Shown: positions 33,603-42,837, counted from the first letter of the stretch. The stretch is 64,000 nt of DNA from Methylosinus sp. PW1 (GCF_000745215.1 NZ_JQNK01000008.1:62001-126000), one strand, 5' to 3'. Program-made: numbers and translations. The notes: generated by a model not told the origin, from the sequence alone.

Positions 33603-33997
33603 CAGAGAAGATTCGCCTACGTTTGTTCCTCGATGAATGCGTGCCGGACAGCGTCGGGCGCGTCTTTTCCGATGCGGGGCACCACGTGATCTATCTTCGA
33701 GACGCTGGCGCGCGAGGGTCGCCAGACCCACTTGTTTGCACATTGGCCGAAGCAAACGAAGCGATCCTCGTGAGTCTCGACGGCGATATGAAGCAACTCG
33801 CGAAAGAAAATGGGATCAGTAAAAGGCGATTTATAAATCTGAGCCTTATAAAATTTTCGTGCGAAACTGTGAAGGCTGCGCAGCGCGCTGCTGACGCGAT
33901 GTCGGTGATCGAGCACGAGTGGCGCCGAAGTCGAGACAGCGAAGGAAGGCGCATTTTCATCGAGATTTATCCGGGAACGATCTCGATCAAGCGATGA
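33599..33997 (+). CDS. DUF5615 PIN-like toxin
   Basis: 132 residues. PIN-like acidic residues are visible in LRLFLDECVPDSVG (near 10) and AILVSLDGDMKQLAKENG (near 60). DUF5615 proteins are the presumed RNase partner of DUF433 antitoxins. The GTG start lies in a GTGA overlap with the antitoxin stop, so translation is coupled. The last 40 residues (AADAMSVIEHEWRRS...) are longer than in minimal members. It adjoins the prophage remnant 50 bp downstream. Confidence 0.8.
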   Translation: MTEKIRLRLFLDECVPDSVGRVFSDAGHHVIYLRDAGARGSPDPLVCTLAEANEAILVSLDGDMKQLAKENGISKRRFINLSLIKFSCETVKAAQRAADAMSVIEHEWRRSRDSEGRRIFIEIYPGTISIKR

Positions 33998-34046
33998 TTT
34001 GCCTTCTGGACGAGACATCGATATCGGGTGATAGACAGCGATAATT

Positions 34047-34051
34047 GGTGA
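34047..34051. repeat. Target-site duplication GGTGA, left copy
   Basis: GGTGA directly before the TG that starts the Mu-like prophage remnant; matched by 38949-38953 after the CA at the other end. Mu-type phages make 5-bp duplications. Confidence 0.75.
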
Positions 34052-34073
34052 TGTTCACCGGGATTGCCCGGGA

Positions 34074-34340
34074 TCAGCCGCGATCAGCCGGGATCGTCCG
34101 CCTTTGGCCGCGCCGTCGCTTTTTCTTCGGCGGCACCGGCGGCAGGCCTCGCAATACATTCATGTAGCGGAAAATCGAGGACTTCGCCGGGGCTCGTTCG
34201 GGCGAGAACCGAGCCGCGATGGCCGCCGGCATTACTCCGACTGGCATCGTCCCGAAAATCGACCGCAGAAATGCGGCGACTTCCGGGTCTTTTTCCCACC
34301 ATGGCCGCCGGAAGAGCGGAACGTCGAATGATTCGGCCAT
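34074..34340 (-). CDS. Small phage-remnant protein
   Basis: 88 residues, basic C-terminus (PPKKKRRRGQRR) and a possible helix-turn-helix (AAIAARFSPERAPAKSSIFRYMNVL). It ends 22 bp from the prophage terminus. Function unknown; could be a late small regulator. Confidence 0.5.
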   Translation of the reverse strand: MAESFDVPLFRRPWWEKDPEVAAFLRSIFGTMPVGVMPAAIAARFSPERAPAKSSIFRYMNVLRGLPPVPPKKKRRRGQRRTIPADRG

Positions 34341-34365
34341 GGTTCAAGCCTCCTTCAAGCCGATT

Positions 34366-35347
34366 TCAATGGCCTTCCGGCCCGTCGTGAAGGCCATGTG
34401 AGCCAAGCCCGCGGGTTCCATATCGGATGTTGCCGGCGACTCGGCCGATACTTTCCAATTCGTGCCGGAGCTGGCGGGCGAGGCCGAGGGCTTTCTCCAG
34501 GCCTGCGGTCTCTACACTCGGCTCGGCCTTGACCTCGAGGGCTTCCTTGATCTCGCGCCCGACCTCGCGCGCCTTGTCGCGACCTTCTTCCATTTTCGCG
34601 GCGTCGACCTGTGGCGCGGCAGGCGGAGGGGTGGGCGCGTCATGCAAATCGCTAAAGGTCGGGACTTTCTGGGGAGCCGGGAGGTTGTGCGGGTCCGACC
34701 ACCAGGGCAGGGAAATTCCGTGGGAGCGCCACCACTCATGAGCCCTACGGGTGATTTCGGCCTCGTTGCGAGCCAAGGTCTCGGGCGTCCAGCCGAAAGC
34801 TTTTTCCTCCGCCTTGCCGAGCGCCCATTGTCCCGCCCATTGGATCGCACCGAGCGCGAGGCCGTTACGGAGCGTTGCGCCGACGCCGCGAGCGATCTCG
34901 AGGACGCGCTCAGTCCCTCCGGCCCCTTTGACGAATTCCGTCGCGAAGTCGCTCGGCGCGCCGATGACTTTCGAAGCGGCGCCCGCGCCGTTCCTGAGAG
35001 ACAAGAGAGCATTCGCGCCCTTGGCGCCCGCGAACAGCGCCCCGCCGCCAACGGCTCCCGAGAGGAGCGTATCCACCCATGGGCGATCCTCGACATTGGA
35101 TTCCCACCAATCGAGAAAAGACGTCGCGCCATGGAGACCCGAGGTTCCGGCGCCCATGAGCGGTTCGGCCGATGTGCGCTTGAAATTCTCGAATTGGCGC
35201 TCGAGAGCCTTGAAGGCCGTCGAGGCGTCCTTGTTCTTCCAGACGTCGGCCGCTTCGAAGCCCATGGCTTGCGTCGAAAGCGCGATATCCTTTTCGATGC
35301 GTCCCTTATTGGAGCGATAAAAGTCGAACATTCCCCGTGTCGACGGG
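34366..35347 (-). pseudogene. Tail tape-measure protein, C-terminal fragment
   Basis: About 325 residues after the IS boundary (STRGMFDFYRSNKGRIEKDIAL onward). Gly/Ala-rich hydrophobic middle (LSGAVGGGALFAGAKGANALL), helical ends and WWESN/WWRSHG segments fit the C-terminal part of a phage tape-measure protein of the Mu-like group. The 5' part was removed; the first 20 or so residues of the open frame up to 35409 are read from the IS21 end. No signs of expression are visible. Confidence 0.6.
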
Positions 35348-35459
35348 TGTTGATTTCCACTGAGAGCTGACCCAGGCAGCACGAGTTTTTCCACCGAGAA
35401 CTGACCCATGTTCGAACCTTTCCCCCTCGACCGTCGTGGGGGACCTTGGAGTGATCGAC

Positions 35460-36989
35460 ATGGAGTTATTGAGCGTCATCCGACGCTGGCGATATCGGCA
35501 GGAGTTTTCGATCCGGGAGATTGCGCGACGCACGGGGCTGTCGCGCAATACGGTGCGCAAATACCTGCGCTCGGACAGCGTGGAGCCGGGGTTCGCCACG
35601 CCCGATCGACCGAGCCGGCTCGATCCGTTCGCCGACAAGCTGGCGCACATGCTGCGTCAGGAGGCCGCAAAATCGCGCAAGCAGAAGCGGACGGTCAAGC
35701 AGTTGCACGCGGATCTGGTCGCCCTCGGCTACGACGGCTCCTACAATCGCGTGGCGGCGTTCGCGCGCGAGTGGAAGGCGGCGCGGCATCGGGAGCAGCA
35801 GACCTGCGGGCGCGGCGCGTTCGTGCCGCTGACGTTTCTGCCCGGCGAGGCGTTCCAGTTCGACTGGTCGGAGGATTGGGCGATCATCGCGGGCGAGCGG
35901 ACGAAGTTGCAGGTCGCCCAGTTCAAGCTCTCCTACAGCCGTGCGTTCTTCCTTCGCGCCTACCCGCAGCAGACGCATGAGATGCTCTTCGACGCCCACA
36001 ACCACGCCTTCCGCGTGCTGGGCGGCGTGCCCCGGCGAGGCGTCTACGACAACATGCGCACCGCGATCGACAAGATCGGGCGTGGCAAAGAACGCCAGGT
36101 CAACGCCCGCTTCGCCGCGATGGTCAGCCACTTCCTGTTCGAGGCCGCATTCTGCAATCCGGCCTCCGGCTGGGAAAAGGGGCAAATCGAGAAGAACGTT
36201 CAGGATGCTCGTCATCGCCTCTGGCAGCCAATCCCGAGCTTTCCGTCGCTGGCGGCGCTCAACGACTGGCTGGAGGCGCGATGCCGCGAGCTGTGGGCCG
36301 AGATTCCGCACAGCGCGCAGCCGGGGACGATCGCGGAGGCTTGGCGCGAGGAGGTTCCGCAACTGATGCAGCCTCCGCGGCCATTCGACGGCTTCGTCGA
36401 ACACACCAAGCGGGTCACGCCGACGTGCCTGATCCATCTGGACCGCAATCGCTACAGCGTGCCGGCTTCATTCGCCAATCGCCCCGTCAGCGTGCGGGTC
36501 TACCCTGAGCGCGTCGTCGTCGCCGCCGAGGGGCAGATCGTGTGCGAGCACGCCCGCGTCTTCGCCCGGTCGCATGACGACAAGAGCGTGACGGTCTACG
36601 ACTGGCGGCATTATCTCTCCGTCATCCAGCGCAAGCCGGGCGCGCTGCGCAATGGCGCGCCCTTCGCGGAACTGCCGGTCGCCTTACGGACGCTGCAACA
36701 GCGCATGCTCGAGAAGCCGGGAGGCGACCGTGAGATGGTCGAGATTTTGGCTCTGGTCCTACAGCACGACGAGCAGGCCGTGCTGACCGCCGTCCAATTG
36801 GCGCTGGAGGCCGGCGCGCCGACCAAGACGCACATCTTGAACCTGTTGCATCGCTTGGTGGACGGCAAGCCGGTCGACGCGCCGCCCGTGAAACCGCCCA
36901 ACGCGCTGACGCTCACCACCGAGCCGCAGGCCAATGTCGAGCGTTACGACGCGCTGCGCAAGGGTCGGGAGGCGCGCCATGCGTCATAA
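35460..36989 (+). CDS. istA: IS21-family transposase IstA (element no. 3)
   Basis: 509 residues. Helix-turn-helix [21 protein letters not shown] (in pieces, residues 15-35), DDE core with Asp in [11 protein letters not shown] near 135, Asp in [10 protein letters not shown] near 195 and Glu in EKGQIEKNV near 240. ATG at 35460 follows TTGGAG; complete. Related to, but clearly different from, the istA of element no. 1. Confidence 0.95.
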   Translation: MELLSVIRRWRYRQEFSIREIARRTGLSRNTVRKYLRSDSVEPGFATPDRPSRLDPFADKLAHMLRQEAAKSRKQKRTVKQLHADLVALGYDGSYNRVAAFAREWKAARHREQQTCGRGAFVPLTFLPGEAFQFDWSEDWAIIAGERTKLQVAQFKLSYSRAFFLRAYPQQTHEMLFDAHNHAFRVLGGVPRRGVYDNMRTAIDKIGRGKERQVNARFAAMVSHFLFEAAFCNPASGWEKGQIEKNVQDARHRLWQPIPSFPSLAALNDWLEARCRELWAEIPHSAQPGTIAEAWREEVPQLMQPPRPFDGFVEHTKRVTPTCLIHLDRNRYSVPASFANRPVSVRVYPERVVVAAEGQIVCEHARVFARSHDDKSVTVYDWRHYLSVIQRKPGALRNGAPFAELPVALRTLQQRMLEKPGGDREMVEILALVLQHDEQAVLTAVQLALEAGAPTKTHILNLLHRLVDGKPVDAPPVKPPNALTLTTEPQANVERYDALRKGREARHAS

Positions 36990-37761
36990 TCCCGCCGCCG
37001 GCGCCATCGTCATCATGCTGCGCAGTCTCAAAATGCACGGCATGGCGCAAGCCGTCAGCGAGCTGACCGAGCAAGGCTCCCCGGCCTTCGAGGCCGCGCT
37101 GCCGATCCTGTCGCAACTCTTGAAGGCGGAAACCGCCGACCGGGAGGTGAGATCGATCGCCTACCAGCTCAAGTCCGCGCGGTTCCCGAACTATCGCGAT
37201 CTCGCCGGCTTCGACTTCGCCAGCAGTGAGGTCAACGAGGCGCTCGCGCGCCAGCTTCATCGCTGCGAGTTCCTCGAGGATGCGCATAACGCCGTCCTGG
37301 TCGGGGGACCTGGCACGGGCAAGACGCATCTGGCGACAGCGATCGGCGTCCAGGCGATCGAGCATCACAGAAAGCGTGTGCGGTTCTTCTCCACCGTCGA
37401 GCTCGTAAACGCGCTCGAAGCCGAAAAGCACCAAGGCAAGTCGGGCCAAGTCGCGGCGCGGCTCGTTCATTCCGATCTCGTCATCCTCGATGAGCTCGGC
37501 TACCTGCCGTTCAGCGGCTCCGGCGGGGCGTTGCTGTTCCATCTGCTGAGCAAGCTCTACGAGCGAACCAGCGTCATCATCACGACGAATCTGAGCTTCG
37601 GCGAATGGGCCGCCGTCTTCGGGGACGCCAAGATGACGACGGCTCTGCTCGATCGCCTCACTCACCGCTGCCATATCCTCGAAACTGGAAACGACAGCTT
37701 CCGGTTCAAGGACAGCTCGGCGAAGGCGGACAAACCTGCAAAGGAAAAGACCAAAACTTGA
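36979..37761 (+). CDS. istB: IS21-family helper ATPase IstB (element no. 3)
   Basis: 260 residues, Walker [15 protein letters not shown] near 105, Walker [21 protein letters not shown] near 165. It overlaps istA by 11 bp with GGGAGGCG as ribosome site. Intact, so element no. 3 is a candidate autonomous IS. Confidence 0.95.
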   Translation: MRHNPAAGAIVIMLRSLKMHGMAQAVSELTEQGSPAFEAALPILSQLLKAETADREVRSIAYQLKSARFPNYRDLAGFDFASSEVNEALARQLHRCEFLEDAHNAVLVGGPGTGKTHLATAIGVQAIEHHRKRVRFFSTVELVNALEAEKHQGKSGQVAARLVHSDLVILDELGYLPFSGSGGALLFHLLSKLYERTSVIITTNLSFGEWAAVFGDAKMTTALLDRLTHRCHILETGNDSFRFKDSSAKADKPAKEKTKT

Positions 37762-37843
37762 CGACCGACTGAGCCGCAAGCCATCTTCAACCCGGGTCAC
37801 TTCTCAATGGAAATCCCGGGTCAAATCTCGACGGAAATCTACA

Positions 37844-38091
37844 GTGCGGGGTTCGGCGGGCTGTGAAGAGGCTTTCAAACGCTCTTGAAGGCCGAGCGGG
37901 AGGCTATCGACGCGGACTTCGTAGCGGACCCCAGACTTTCCGCCCCGGCCCGTGACCGTGCGGACGATAAGAGCAGCGCCGCGCCAAGTCGTCGCCTTCC
38001 CGCTGGCGATGCGAGAGACGGCGATTTCCAAGGTCCGCTCGGTTTTCCCGGCCGCGCCCGCAATCGCAGATATGGGAACAAACTCGTTCAT
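37844..38091 (-). pseudogene. Mu-type transposase (MuA-like), N-terminal fragment
   Basis: About 82 residues: MNEFVPISAIAGAAGKTERTLEI..., then GGKSGVRYEVRVDSLPLGLQERL. This is the Mu-type winged helix that binds phage ends, with the typical RYEV-SLP ending. The catalytic part is missing beyond the IS21 boundary at 37843. The ATG overlaps the stop of the small upstream gene as ATGA. Confidence 0.72.
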
Positions 38092-38327
38092 GCGGCGCCC
38101 GGCTCGCGCTGTAGTGCCGCCGCGACGACGATTTCGCGAAGTGAGTGCGAAACCTTGCCATTTCGCTGGCCACGTAGGGCTTTCTCGACGGATTGCCGCG
38201 TGACACGATTGGCGATACACCACGCGTTGAGCGTCGTGCCCTGCGCAACAAAGCCCGCCCGGACCATCAGGTAAAGATCATCCGACGGCGGGACAACTAG
38301 GGTTAGGGTGCGTCTGATTTGGTGCAT
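38088..38327 (-). CDS. Ner-like small phage DNA-binding protein
   Basis: 79 residues, or 59 from the inner ATG at 38267. The segment TLNAWCIANRVTRQSVEKALRGQRN looks like a helix-turn-helix. Position between the outward repressor and the transposase gene is that of Ner in Mu-like phages, which represses early transcription. Family assignment is by position. Confidence 0.6.
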   Translation of the reverse strand: MHQIRRTLTLVVPPSDDLYLMVRAGFVAQGTTLNAWCIANRVTRQSVEKALRGQRNGKVSHSLREIVVAAALQREPGAA

Positions 38328-38344
38328 AATTTAAAATATGCACC
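38321..38344. promoter_or_regulatory. Perfect 8-bp inverted repeat between divergent phage genes (operator candidate)
   Basis: GGTGCATA (38321-38328) and TATGCACC (38337-38344) flank an 8-base AT spacer. The arms contain the start codons of both divergent genes, so a bound repressor would block both. No ribosome site fits in front of either ATG, so transcripts may be leaderless or the inner ATGs are used. Confidence 0.55.
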
Positions 38345-38808
38345 TAAACGAGTGGCTGTCAATGACCGATGCTAAGACCGACGACACGATTGCGGCTCTC
38401 AGAGAAGCACTCCGCCGCCGTTCGATTAAACTCACGACGCTTGCCGAAAAAATCGAGGTTCCGTATCGGTCGCTTCAGAATTACTTAAATAAAAATGACA
38501 TGCCACTTTGGGTTTACGAAAAAATATGTCGTTATGCCAGCATCGACCCCACGTATCCAATAAACAATGGTCGCTCGTTAATTAACAGAAATGCCATAGC
38601 GGGGGCGTTGATAGACGTATTTGGGCAGGAACTACCATCGCTGTCAAACGATAGCGACAGTCTCTCTGTTATTTCTGCCCCCGCAAAAGATCGATCAAAG
38701 GCCGATTTGCGTCGCGATGCGTCGGCTTTTGCTGTGCTCTTGTCGGGGCATTATGATCTTAACATCGAGCGAGAGTTGAGCGAGCCGATCGACGAAAGCA
38801 AGGACTGA
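38338..38808 (+). CDS. Mu-like prophage repressor
   Basis: 156 residues. Helix-turn-helix at about 30-50 (IKLTTLAEKIEVPYRSLQNYL), and a C-terminal acidic end. It lies about 140 bp from the phage end and points outward, as the c repressor does in Mu. AT-richer than the neighbours. An inner ATG at 38362 could be the start. Confidence 0.65.
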   Translation: MHLNEWLSMTDAKTDDTIAALREALRRRSIKLTTLAEKIEVPYRSLQNYLNKNDMPLWVYEKICRYASIDPTYPINNGRSLINRNAIAGALIDVFGQELPSLSNDSDSLSVISAPAKDRSKADLRRDASAFAVLLSGHYDLNIERELSEPIDESKD

Positions 38809-38948
38809 CTTTCGGCAAAACTTTCGGCAATCGAGGAAATCACGCTTAGACTTTCGGCAATCATAGAAACGAAAACATGCGCGTTCTCAATGAGATGGCG
38901 GCCGCACGCGACCTTCAAGAACTTTCGGCAATTAGTTCGGCAATCGCA
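38808..38948. repeat. Five copies of a CTTTCGGCAAT motif at the prophage end (transposase binding sites)
   Basis: ACTTTCGGCAA at 38808, ACTTTCGGCAAT at 38820, 38850 and 38921, and a shorter TTCGGCAATCGCA at 38936-38948 that ends in the terminal CA. All are in the same direction. Mu ends carry such repeated sites for the transposase. Confidence 0.8.
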
Positions 38949-38953
38949 GGTGA
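38949..38953. repeat. Target-site duplication GGTGA, right copy
   Basis: Pairs with 34047-34051 on the other side of the Mu-like remnant. Confidence 0.75.
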
Positions 38954-39071
38954 CTTATCTGTTTGAAATTACGCGGATTTCAGAAATGGATTTCCAAATA
39001 GCGATGTCTGTCGCGCTCAAATAGCGATGGTCGCTCCACTTCGGCGTTCGACAGAAAGTTACTCGCGATAC

Positions 39072-39086
39072 CGCCCTTGCGGAACG
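39072..39086. promoter_or_regulatory. SOS box, GAAC-N7-GAAC
   Basis: Exact match to the alphaproteobacterial LexA operator, 107 bp before the lexA start. Suggests autoregulation. Confidence 0.75.
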
Positions 39087-39108
39087 CACCGAGAACGCCT
39101 ATCCTCCC

Positions 39109-39123
39109 GTTCATGATTTGTTT
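39109..39123. promoter_or_regulatory. Second, imperfect SOS box, GTTC-N7-GTTT
   Basis: One mismatch to GTTC-N7-GTTC, 70 bp before lexA; overlaps GTTCATGATTTGTTTATGAAC, a wider palindrome. Confidence 0.55.
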
Positions 39124-39192
39124 ATGAACCCGCGGCATCATGCTCGGGTTCGGTCGTGGCGCGACGCGGGCGGGCGGCGCCGGGGGGCTTCC

Positions 39193-39897
39193 ATGCTGAC
39201 CAAGAAACAGAGCGATCTGCTGCGCTTCATCCATGAGCGCCTGAAGGAGACCGGCGTGCCGCCCTCCTTCGACGAGATGAAGGACGCGCTCGATCTGCGC
39301 TCCAAATCCGGCATTCACAGGCTCATTCTCGCGCTCGAGGAGCGCGGCTTCATTCGCCGGCTGCCCAATCGCGCCCGTGCGCTCGAGGTGCTGCGCCTCC
39401 CTGAATCGGCGACGCCCCGCGTCGCCGCGCGCGGCGGCAAATTCTCGCCCTCGGTCATTGAAGGCGCGCTCGGCCGCGTGCGCCCCGTGCCGGCCGGCGA
39501 GCCGGAGTCCGATCAGCAAGTGGCGATTCCGGTCATGGGCCGCATCGCCGCCGGCACGCCCATTTCTGCTCTGCAGAATCGCAGCCACACCATCAGCCTG
39601 CCGCCGGATATGCTCGGCGGCGGCGAGCATTTCGCGCTCGAGGTGCGCGGCGATTCGATGATCGAGGCCGGCATTCTCGACGGCGACGTCGTCGTGGTGA
39701 AGAAGCAGGACAGCGCCGACACCGGCGATATCGTCGTCGCCCTCATCGACGAGGAGGAGGCGACATTGAAGCGCCTGCGCAAGCGCGGCGCCTCCATAGC
39801 GCTCGAGGCCGCCAATCCGGCCTATGAGACGCGCATTTTCGGGCCGGATCGCGTCCGCATCCAGGGCCGTCTGGTCAGCCTTCTGCGCAAATACTGA
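39193..39897 (+). CDS. lexA: LexA, SOS response repressor
   Basis: 234 residues. Winged helix at the N-terminus ([37 protein letters not shown]) and S24 autoprotease domain with the Ala-Gly cut site in GRIAAGTPI near 122, nucleophile Ser in [15 protein letters not shown] near 157 and the base Lys in [12 protein letters not shown] near 195. It represses repair genes until RecA filament triggers self-cleavage. Two SOS boxes lie upstream. The ATG at 39193 matches the family start; an upstream in-frame ATG is discarded. Confidence 0.96.
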   Translation: MLTKKQSDLLRFIHERLKETGVPPSFDEMKDALDLRSKSGIHRLILALEERGFIRRLPNRARALEVLRLPESATPRVAARGGKFSPSVIEGALGRVRPVPAGEPESDQQVAIPVMGRIAAGTPISALQNRSHTISLPPDMLGGGEHFALEVRGDSMIEAGILDGDVVVVKKQDSADTGDIVVALIDEEEATLKRLRKRGASIALEAANPAYETRIFGPDRVRIQGRLVSLLRKY

Positions 39898-40076
39898 GAG
39901 CCTCGCGCCGCCACGATCTCGCCGCCCTTTGCCGCCATGGTCCGGCCTCGCGCGCTTTTGGCGCGCGGGCCTTTTCGCGTAGCGGCTGAGCGATTAAGGC
40001 ATGTTGTTTCGTGTCGCGCCCTCGCCGAGGGCGCGCGCTGCGTCGCCAGCGGCCCGCGGCCGCCCCGCTTTTTTTC

Positions 40077-42017
40077 ATGGACGATGGAATGTCGCACTCG
40101 ACCGGCCCGATGCGCGAAATCGAAGGATCGAAGCCCTTGGGCCAAAGCCGCCGCCTGTCTCTCCCGCGCCTCCCGCGCCGCTGGCTGATCGCTCTTTGCG
40201 CCGTCGCCGCAGTGGCGATCGGCGCGGCCCTCGCGCCCTGGACCTTCTCGACCAATGCTTTGCTCGAGGAGATTTCCGGCCAGCTCAACGCCTCCTCCGG
40301 CCTGTTCATCGCCGCCAAGGGCCGCTCGACCTTCTCGCTGCTGCCGCGCCCGCACATCACCATAGACAGCATCGCCTTCGCCGATCCCACCGCGGCGCTG
40401 ACCATCGAGGCGGACAGGCTGCACGGCAATGTGCTGCTGTTGCCCTTGCTCGCCGGCCGCCTGGAAATCGCCGATATCGAGCTCATCCGCCCATCGATAG
40501 AGGTCGATCTCGATCGCAAGCCGATGAGCGCCTCCGGCGCCGCCGTGCGCGCCGCGGCGGCGCGGCCCTCGACGCCGGCGGCCGAAAAGGCCGACCGCGC
40601 CCGGCTCGGCGGCGTCTCCATCGTCTCCGGCGTCGCAAGGCTCAAATATTCGGGCGGCGAGGAGACTTTGCAGGACATTGACGCGACGCTCGACTGGCGC
40701 ACCGTCGGCTCGCCGGCGACGCTCGACGCCGCCTTCTCCTGGGGCGGCGAGCGGCCGCGCGCCATGCTCTGGGTGCTGAAGCCCGGCGCGTTGCTGCGCG
40801 GCGAGCAGACGCCGGTCACGGTGCGGCTCGATTCGGACAGCGTGCGGCTGGAGGCGGAAGGCTTCGGCCAGCTCGGCGCCAAGCCGCGCTATATGGGCCG
40901 CATCACCGCCTCCTCGCCCTCGCTGCGCCATGCGCTCGGCCTCGCCAAGGTGAGCGCGCCGCTGCCCGGCCCCTTCGAGAATGTGCAGCTCTCCGCCAAG
41001 GCCAGCGTCGGCCTGCGCGATTTTCAGCTCACCGATGTCAAGCTCTCGGCCGACGACAATGAGTTCGAGGGCACGTTCGCGCTGCGTCACGAGGGCGAAA
41101 AGCCCATCGTCCACGCGACTCTCGCCAGCAATTTCGTGTCGCTGAAGCCGATAATCGCCGATCTGCCGGCGCTCTCTGGCGCCGACGGCCAATGGAGCCG
41201 CGACGCTTTCGTCCTGCCGAATATTCAGGACGCCGATGTCGATCTGCGCCTTTCTGCGACGCGCGCCCGCATTTTGCGGCTGAACCTCGAGGACGCCGCT
41301 CTGTCGCTGCTGCTGCGCGGCGGCCGGCTCGAGCTCGCGCTCGCGGAGGCGCAGGCCTATAAGGGGACGGTGAAGGGCCGCGCCACTTTCGCCGCCAATG
41401 CGGCGGGCGCGCTGGAATTCCACGGCAATGCGCAGCTAACCGGCGTCGACGCCGGCGCGCTCGCCTGGGACCTCGCCGCGCGGCCCGATCTCGGCGGCGC
41501 GCTGGACGCCAATTTCACGCTCGACGCCACTGGCGACAGCGTCGCGCAGATCACGCGCGATCTCGACGGACGCGCCAGCCTCACGCTGAGCGAGGGCGAG
41601 GTCGGCGGCATAGATCTCGAGCGCGCGCTGCGCCGCGTCGACAAGCGGCCCTTGTCGAGCGCGATGGATATTCGCTCTGGCCATTCGCTGGTGGATCGCG
41701 CGAGCGCGACCATCAAGATCGTCAAGGGAACGGCCAATATCGAGGACGGGCAGGCGCATGGGCCGGGCTTCGCGCTGGCCTTCGCCGGGCAAACGCGCAT
41801 TCCCGAGCGCAGCCTCGCGATGAAGGCGCAGGCCAATGAGGCCGACGCCGCCGGCAAGCCGCGCGAGAAGGGCGTGCAGATCGGCTTCGATCTCTCCGGC
41901 CCCTGGGACGATCCCGTCTTCGCGCCGGACGCCGCCGCGCTGATCAAGCGCTCCGGCGCCGCCGCGCCGCTGCTGCCGCGCGTGGAGCCGGAGACGGGCG
42001 CGACGAAGGAGCGGTGA
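40077..42017 (+). CDS. AsmA-family protein
   Basis: About 646 residues. A basic start, one membrane helix (RRWLIALCAVAAVAIGAALAPW, near 33-54), then a long periplasmic part of AsmA type: STFSLLPRPHITIDSIAFADP near 88 and the conserved C-terminal AsmA domain with LSEGEVGGIDLERALRRV and DRASATIKIVKGTANIEDGQA. Members are thought to move lipids or affect outer-membrane assembly. Two ATGs (40077, 40089) compete. Single gene after lexA, 180 bp gap without visible features. Confidence 0.82.
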   Translation: MDDGMSHSTGPMREIEGSKPLGQSRRLSLPRLPRRWLIALCAVAAVAIGAALAPWTFSTNALLEEISGQLNASSGLFIAAKGRSTFSLLPRPHITIDSIAFADPTAALTIEADRLHGNVLLLPLLAGRLEIADIELIRPSIEVDLDRKPMSASGAAVRAAAARPSTPAAEKADRARLGGVSIVSGVARLKYSGGEETLQDIDATLDWRTVGSPATLDAAFSWGGERPRAMLWVLKPGALLRGEQTPVTVRLDSDSVRLEAEGFGQLGAKPRYMGRITASSPSLRHALGLAKVSAPLPGPFENVQLSAKASVGLRDFQLTDVKLSADDNEFEGTFALRHEGEKPIVHATLASNFVSLKPIIADLPALSGADGQWSRDAFVLPNIQDADVDLRLSATRARILRLNLEDAALSLLLRGGRLELALAEAQAYKGTVKGRATFAANAAGALEFHGNAQLTGVDAGALAWDLAARPDLGGALDANFTLDATGDSVAQITRDLDGRASLTLSEGEVGGIDLERALRRVDKRPLSSAMDIRSGHSLVDRASATIKIVKGTANIEDGQAHGPGFALAFAGQTRIPERSLAMKAQANEADAAGKPREKGVQIGFDLSGPWDDPVFAPDAAALIKRSGAAAPLLPRVEPETGATKER

Positions 42018-42026
42018 GGTTTTCCC

Positions 42027-42554
42027 CTAGCCTCTCTCTTTTCCGATCACCCTATCGAGCTTCACGAGATCGAGCGCCAGCGTCGGCGTTTCCACCGGCA
42101 GCCGCATGAAGCCACGATGTTGGTAGAAGGCCTCCGCCGCCGGCGAGATCGCATGCACGACAAGGAGCCGCGCGGATACTTCGCGCGCGGCGCGCAGCGA
42201 GCGTGAAACCGCGTCGTGAAGCAGCGCTCTGCCGACGCCGCGTCCCTGCCAGCGCGCGTCGATGGCGAGGCGCCCGAGGATCACCGAAGGAATATGTCGC
42301 GGCATGTTTCGCCGCATGGAGCCGAGCGCTTCCCGATCGAGAATCTGGCCCATGCTCAGCGCGTAGAAGCCGACGACCTGTGGCGAGCCGGCGGCGCAGA
42401 GCACATAGGTCTTGCTCGCGCCGGCCTCCATATTGGCGAGGGCGCGCCTCACCAGCCATTCGTCCAGAACCGCTTCGCTGCAGCGAAAATCCGCGAGCTC
42501 GTGGCTCTCGCTCAGCGGCGCGGGCGGCTCGAGAGACGCTCGCGCTTCAGCCAT
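42027..42554 (-). CDS. GNAT acetyltransferase toxin, TacT-type
   Basis: 175 residues. The pattern is that of TacT/AtaT toxins: LADFRCSEAVLDEWLVRRALANM near 20, VVGFYALSMGQI near 60, RLAIDARWQGRGVGRALLHDAV near 100 (acetyl-CoA loop) and EAFYQHRGFMRLP near 145. These acetylate aminoacyl-tRNA and stop translation. It overlaps the DUF1778 antitoxin by 8 bp. Confidence 0.85.
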   Translation of the reverse strand: MAEARASLEPPAPLSESHELADFRCSEAVLDEWLVRRALANMEAGASKTYVLCAAGSPQVVGFYALSMGQILDREALGSMRRNMPRHIPSVILGRLAIDARWQGRGVGRALLHDAVSRSLRAAREVSARLLVVHAISPAAEAFYQHRGFMRLPVETPTLALDLVKLDRVIGKERG

Positions 42555-42837
42555 TCCGCCAGGGGGCTCTGCTCGCGGCGAGCCGCTTCATGCCCGCGTC
42601 TTCTTCCGCGGAAGCCGGGGCGTCCATCCAATCGAGAATTTTTCGAAAGGCCCGACGGTCCGCCGCGATAGTCGTCTGATCGAGCAGGACATTCTTGGCC
42701 GCGTTCAAGGCGGAGGCGAGCATGAATTGCGAGCGATTGGTTCCCGTCAATTCGGCCGCCTGGTCGATGAGCGAGCGGTCCTGCTCGCGAGCGCGCAGGT
42801 GAATATTGACTTCGGCGAGCGGCGGCGAGGGTTTCAT
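42547..42837 (-). CDS. DUF1778 antitoxin, TacA-type
   Basis: 96 residues. Ribbon-helix-helix N-terminus (EVNIHLRAREQDRSLIDQAAELTGTNRSQFMLASAL in pieces) and a C-terminal toxin-binding tail (DRRAFRKILDWMDAP). First gene of the pair, so it can autoregulate the operon. Confidence 0.88.
   Translation of the reverse strand: MKPSPPLAEVNIHLRAREQDRSLIDQAAELTGTNRSQFMLASALNAAKNVLLDQTTIAADRRAFRKILDWMDAPASAEEDAGMKRLAASRAPWRNG

Larger units (their letters stand above)
35348..37843. mobile_element. IS21-family element no. 3 (complete, about 2.5 kb)
   Basis: Ends: TGTTGATTTCCACTGAGAG reading in from 35348 and TGTAGATTTCCGTCGAGAT reading in from 37843, each followed by TGACCC and a second copy of the repeat. 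istA and istB are intact on the plus strand. The flanks carry no equal duplication, in line with a deletion of prophage DNA beside it. Confidence 0.9.
34052..38948. mobile_element. Mu-like prophage remnant (4.9 kb) with IS21 insertion
   Basis: Termini are TG...CA inside a GGTGA duplication. The right-hand side has the Mu left-end layout: repeated end-binding sites, a repressor pointing outward, a small DNA-binding gene and the start of the transposase gene pointing inward. The left-hand side has a tape-measure fragment and a small gene. The middle of the phage is missing and IS21 no. 3 sits at the deletion point, so it is defective. Confidence 0.8.

Noticed and set aside
38808..38948. Regularly recurring 12-bp motif considered as a CRISPR array
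   Set aside because: Repeats are too short and unevenly spaced, no cas genes; position fits Mu transposase sites.
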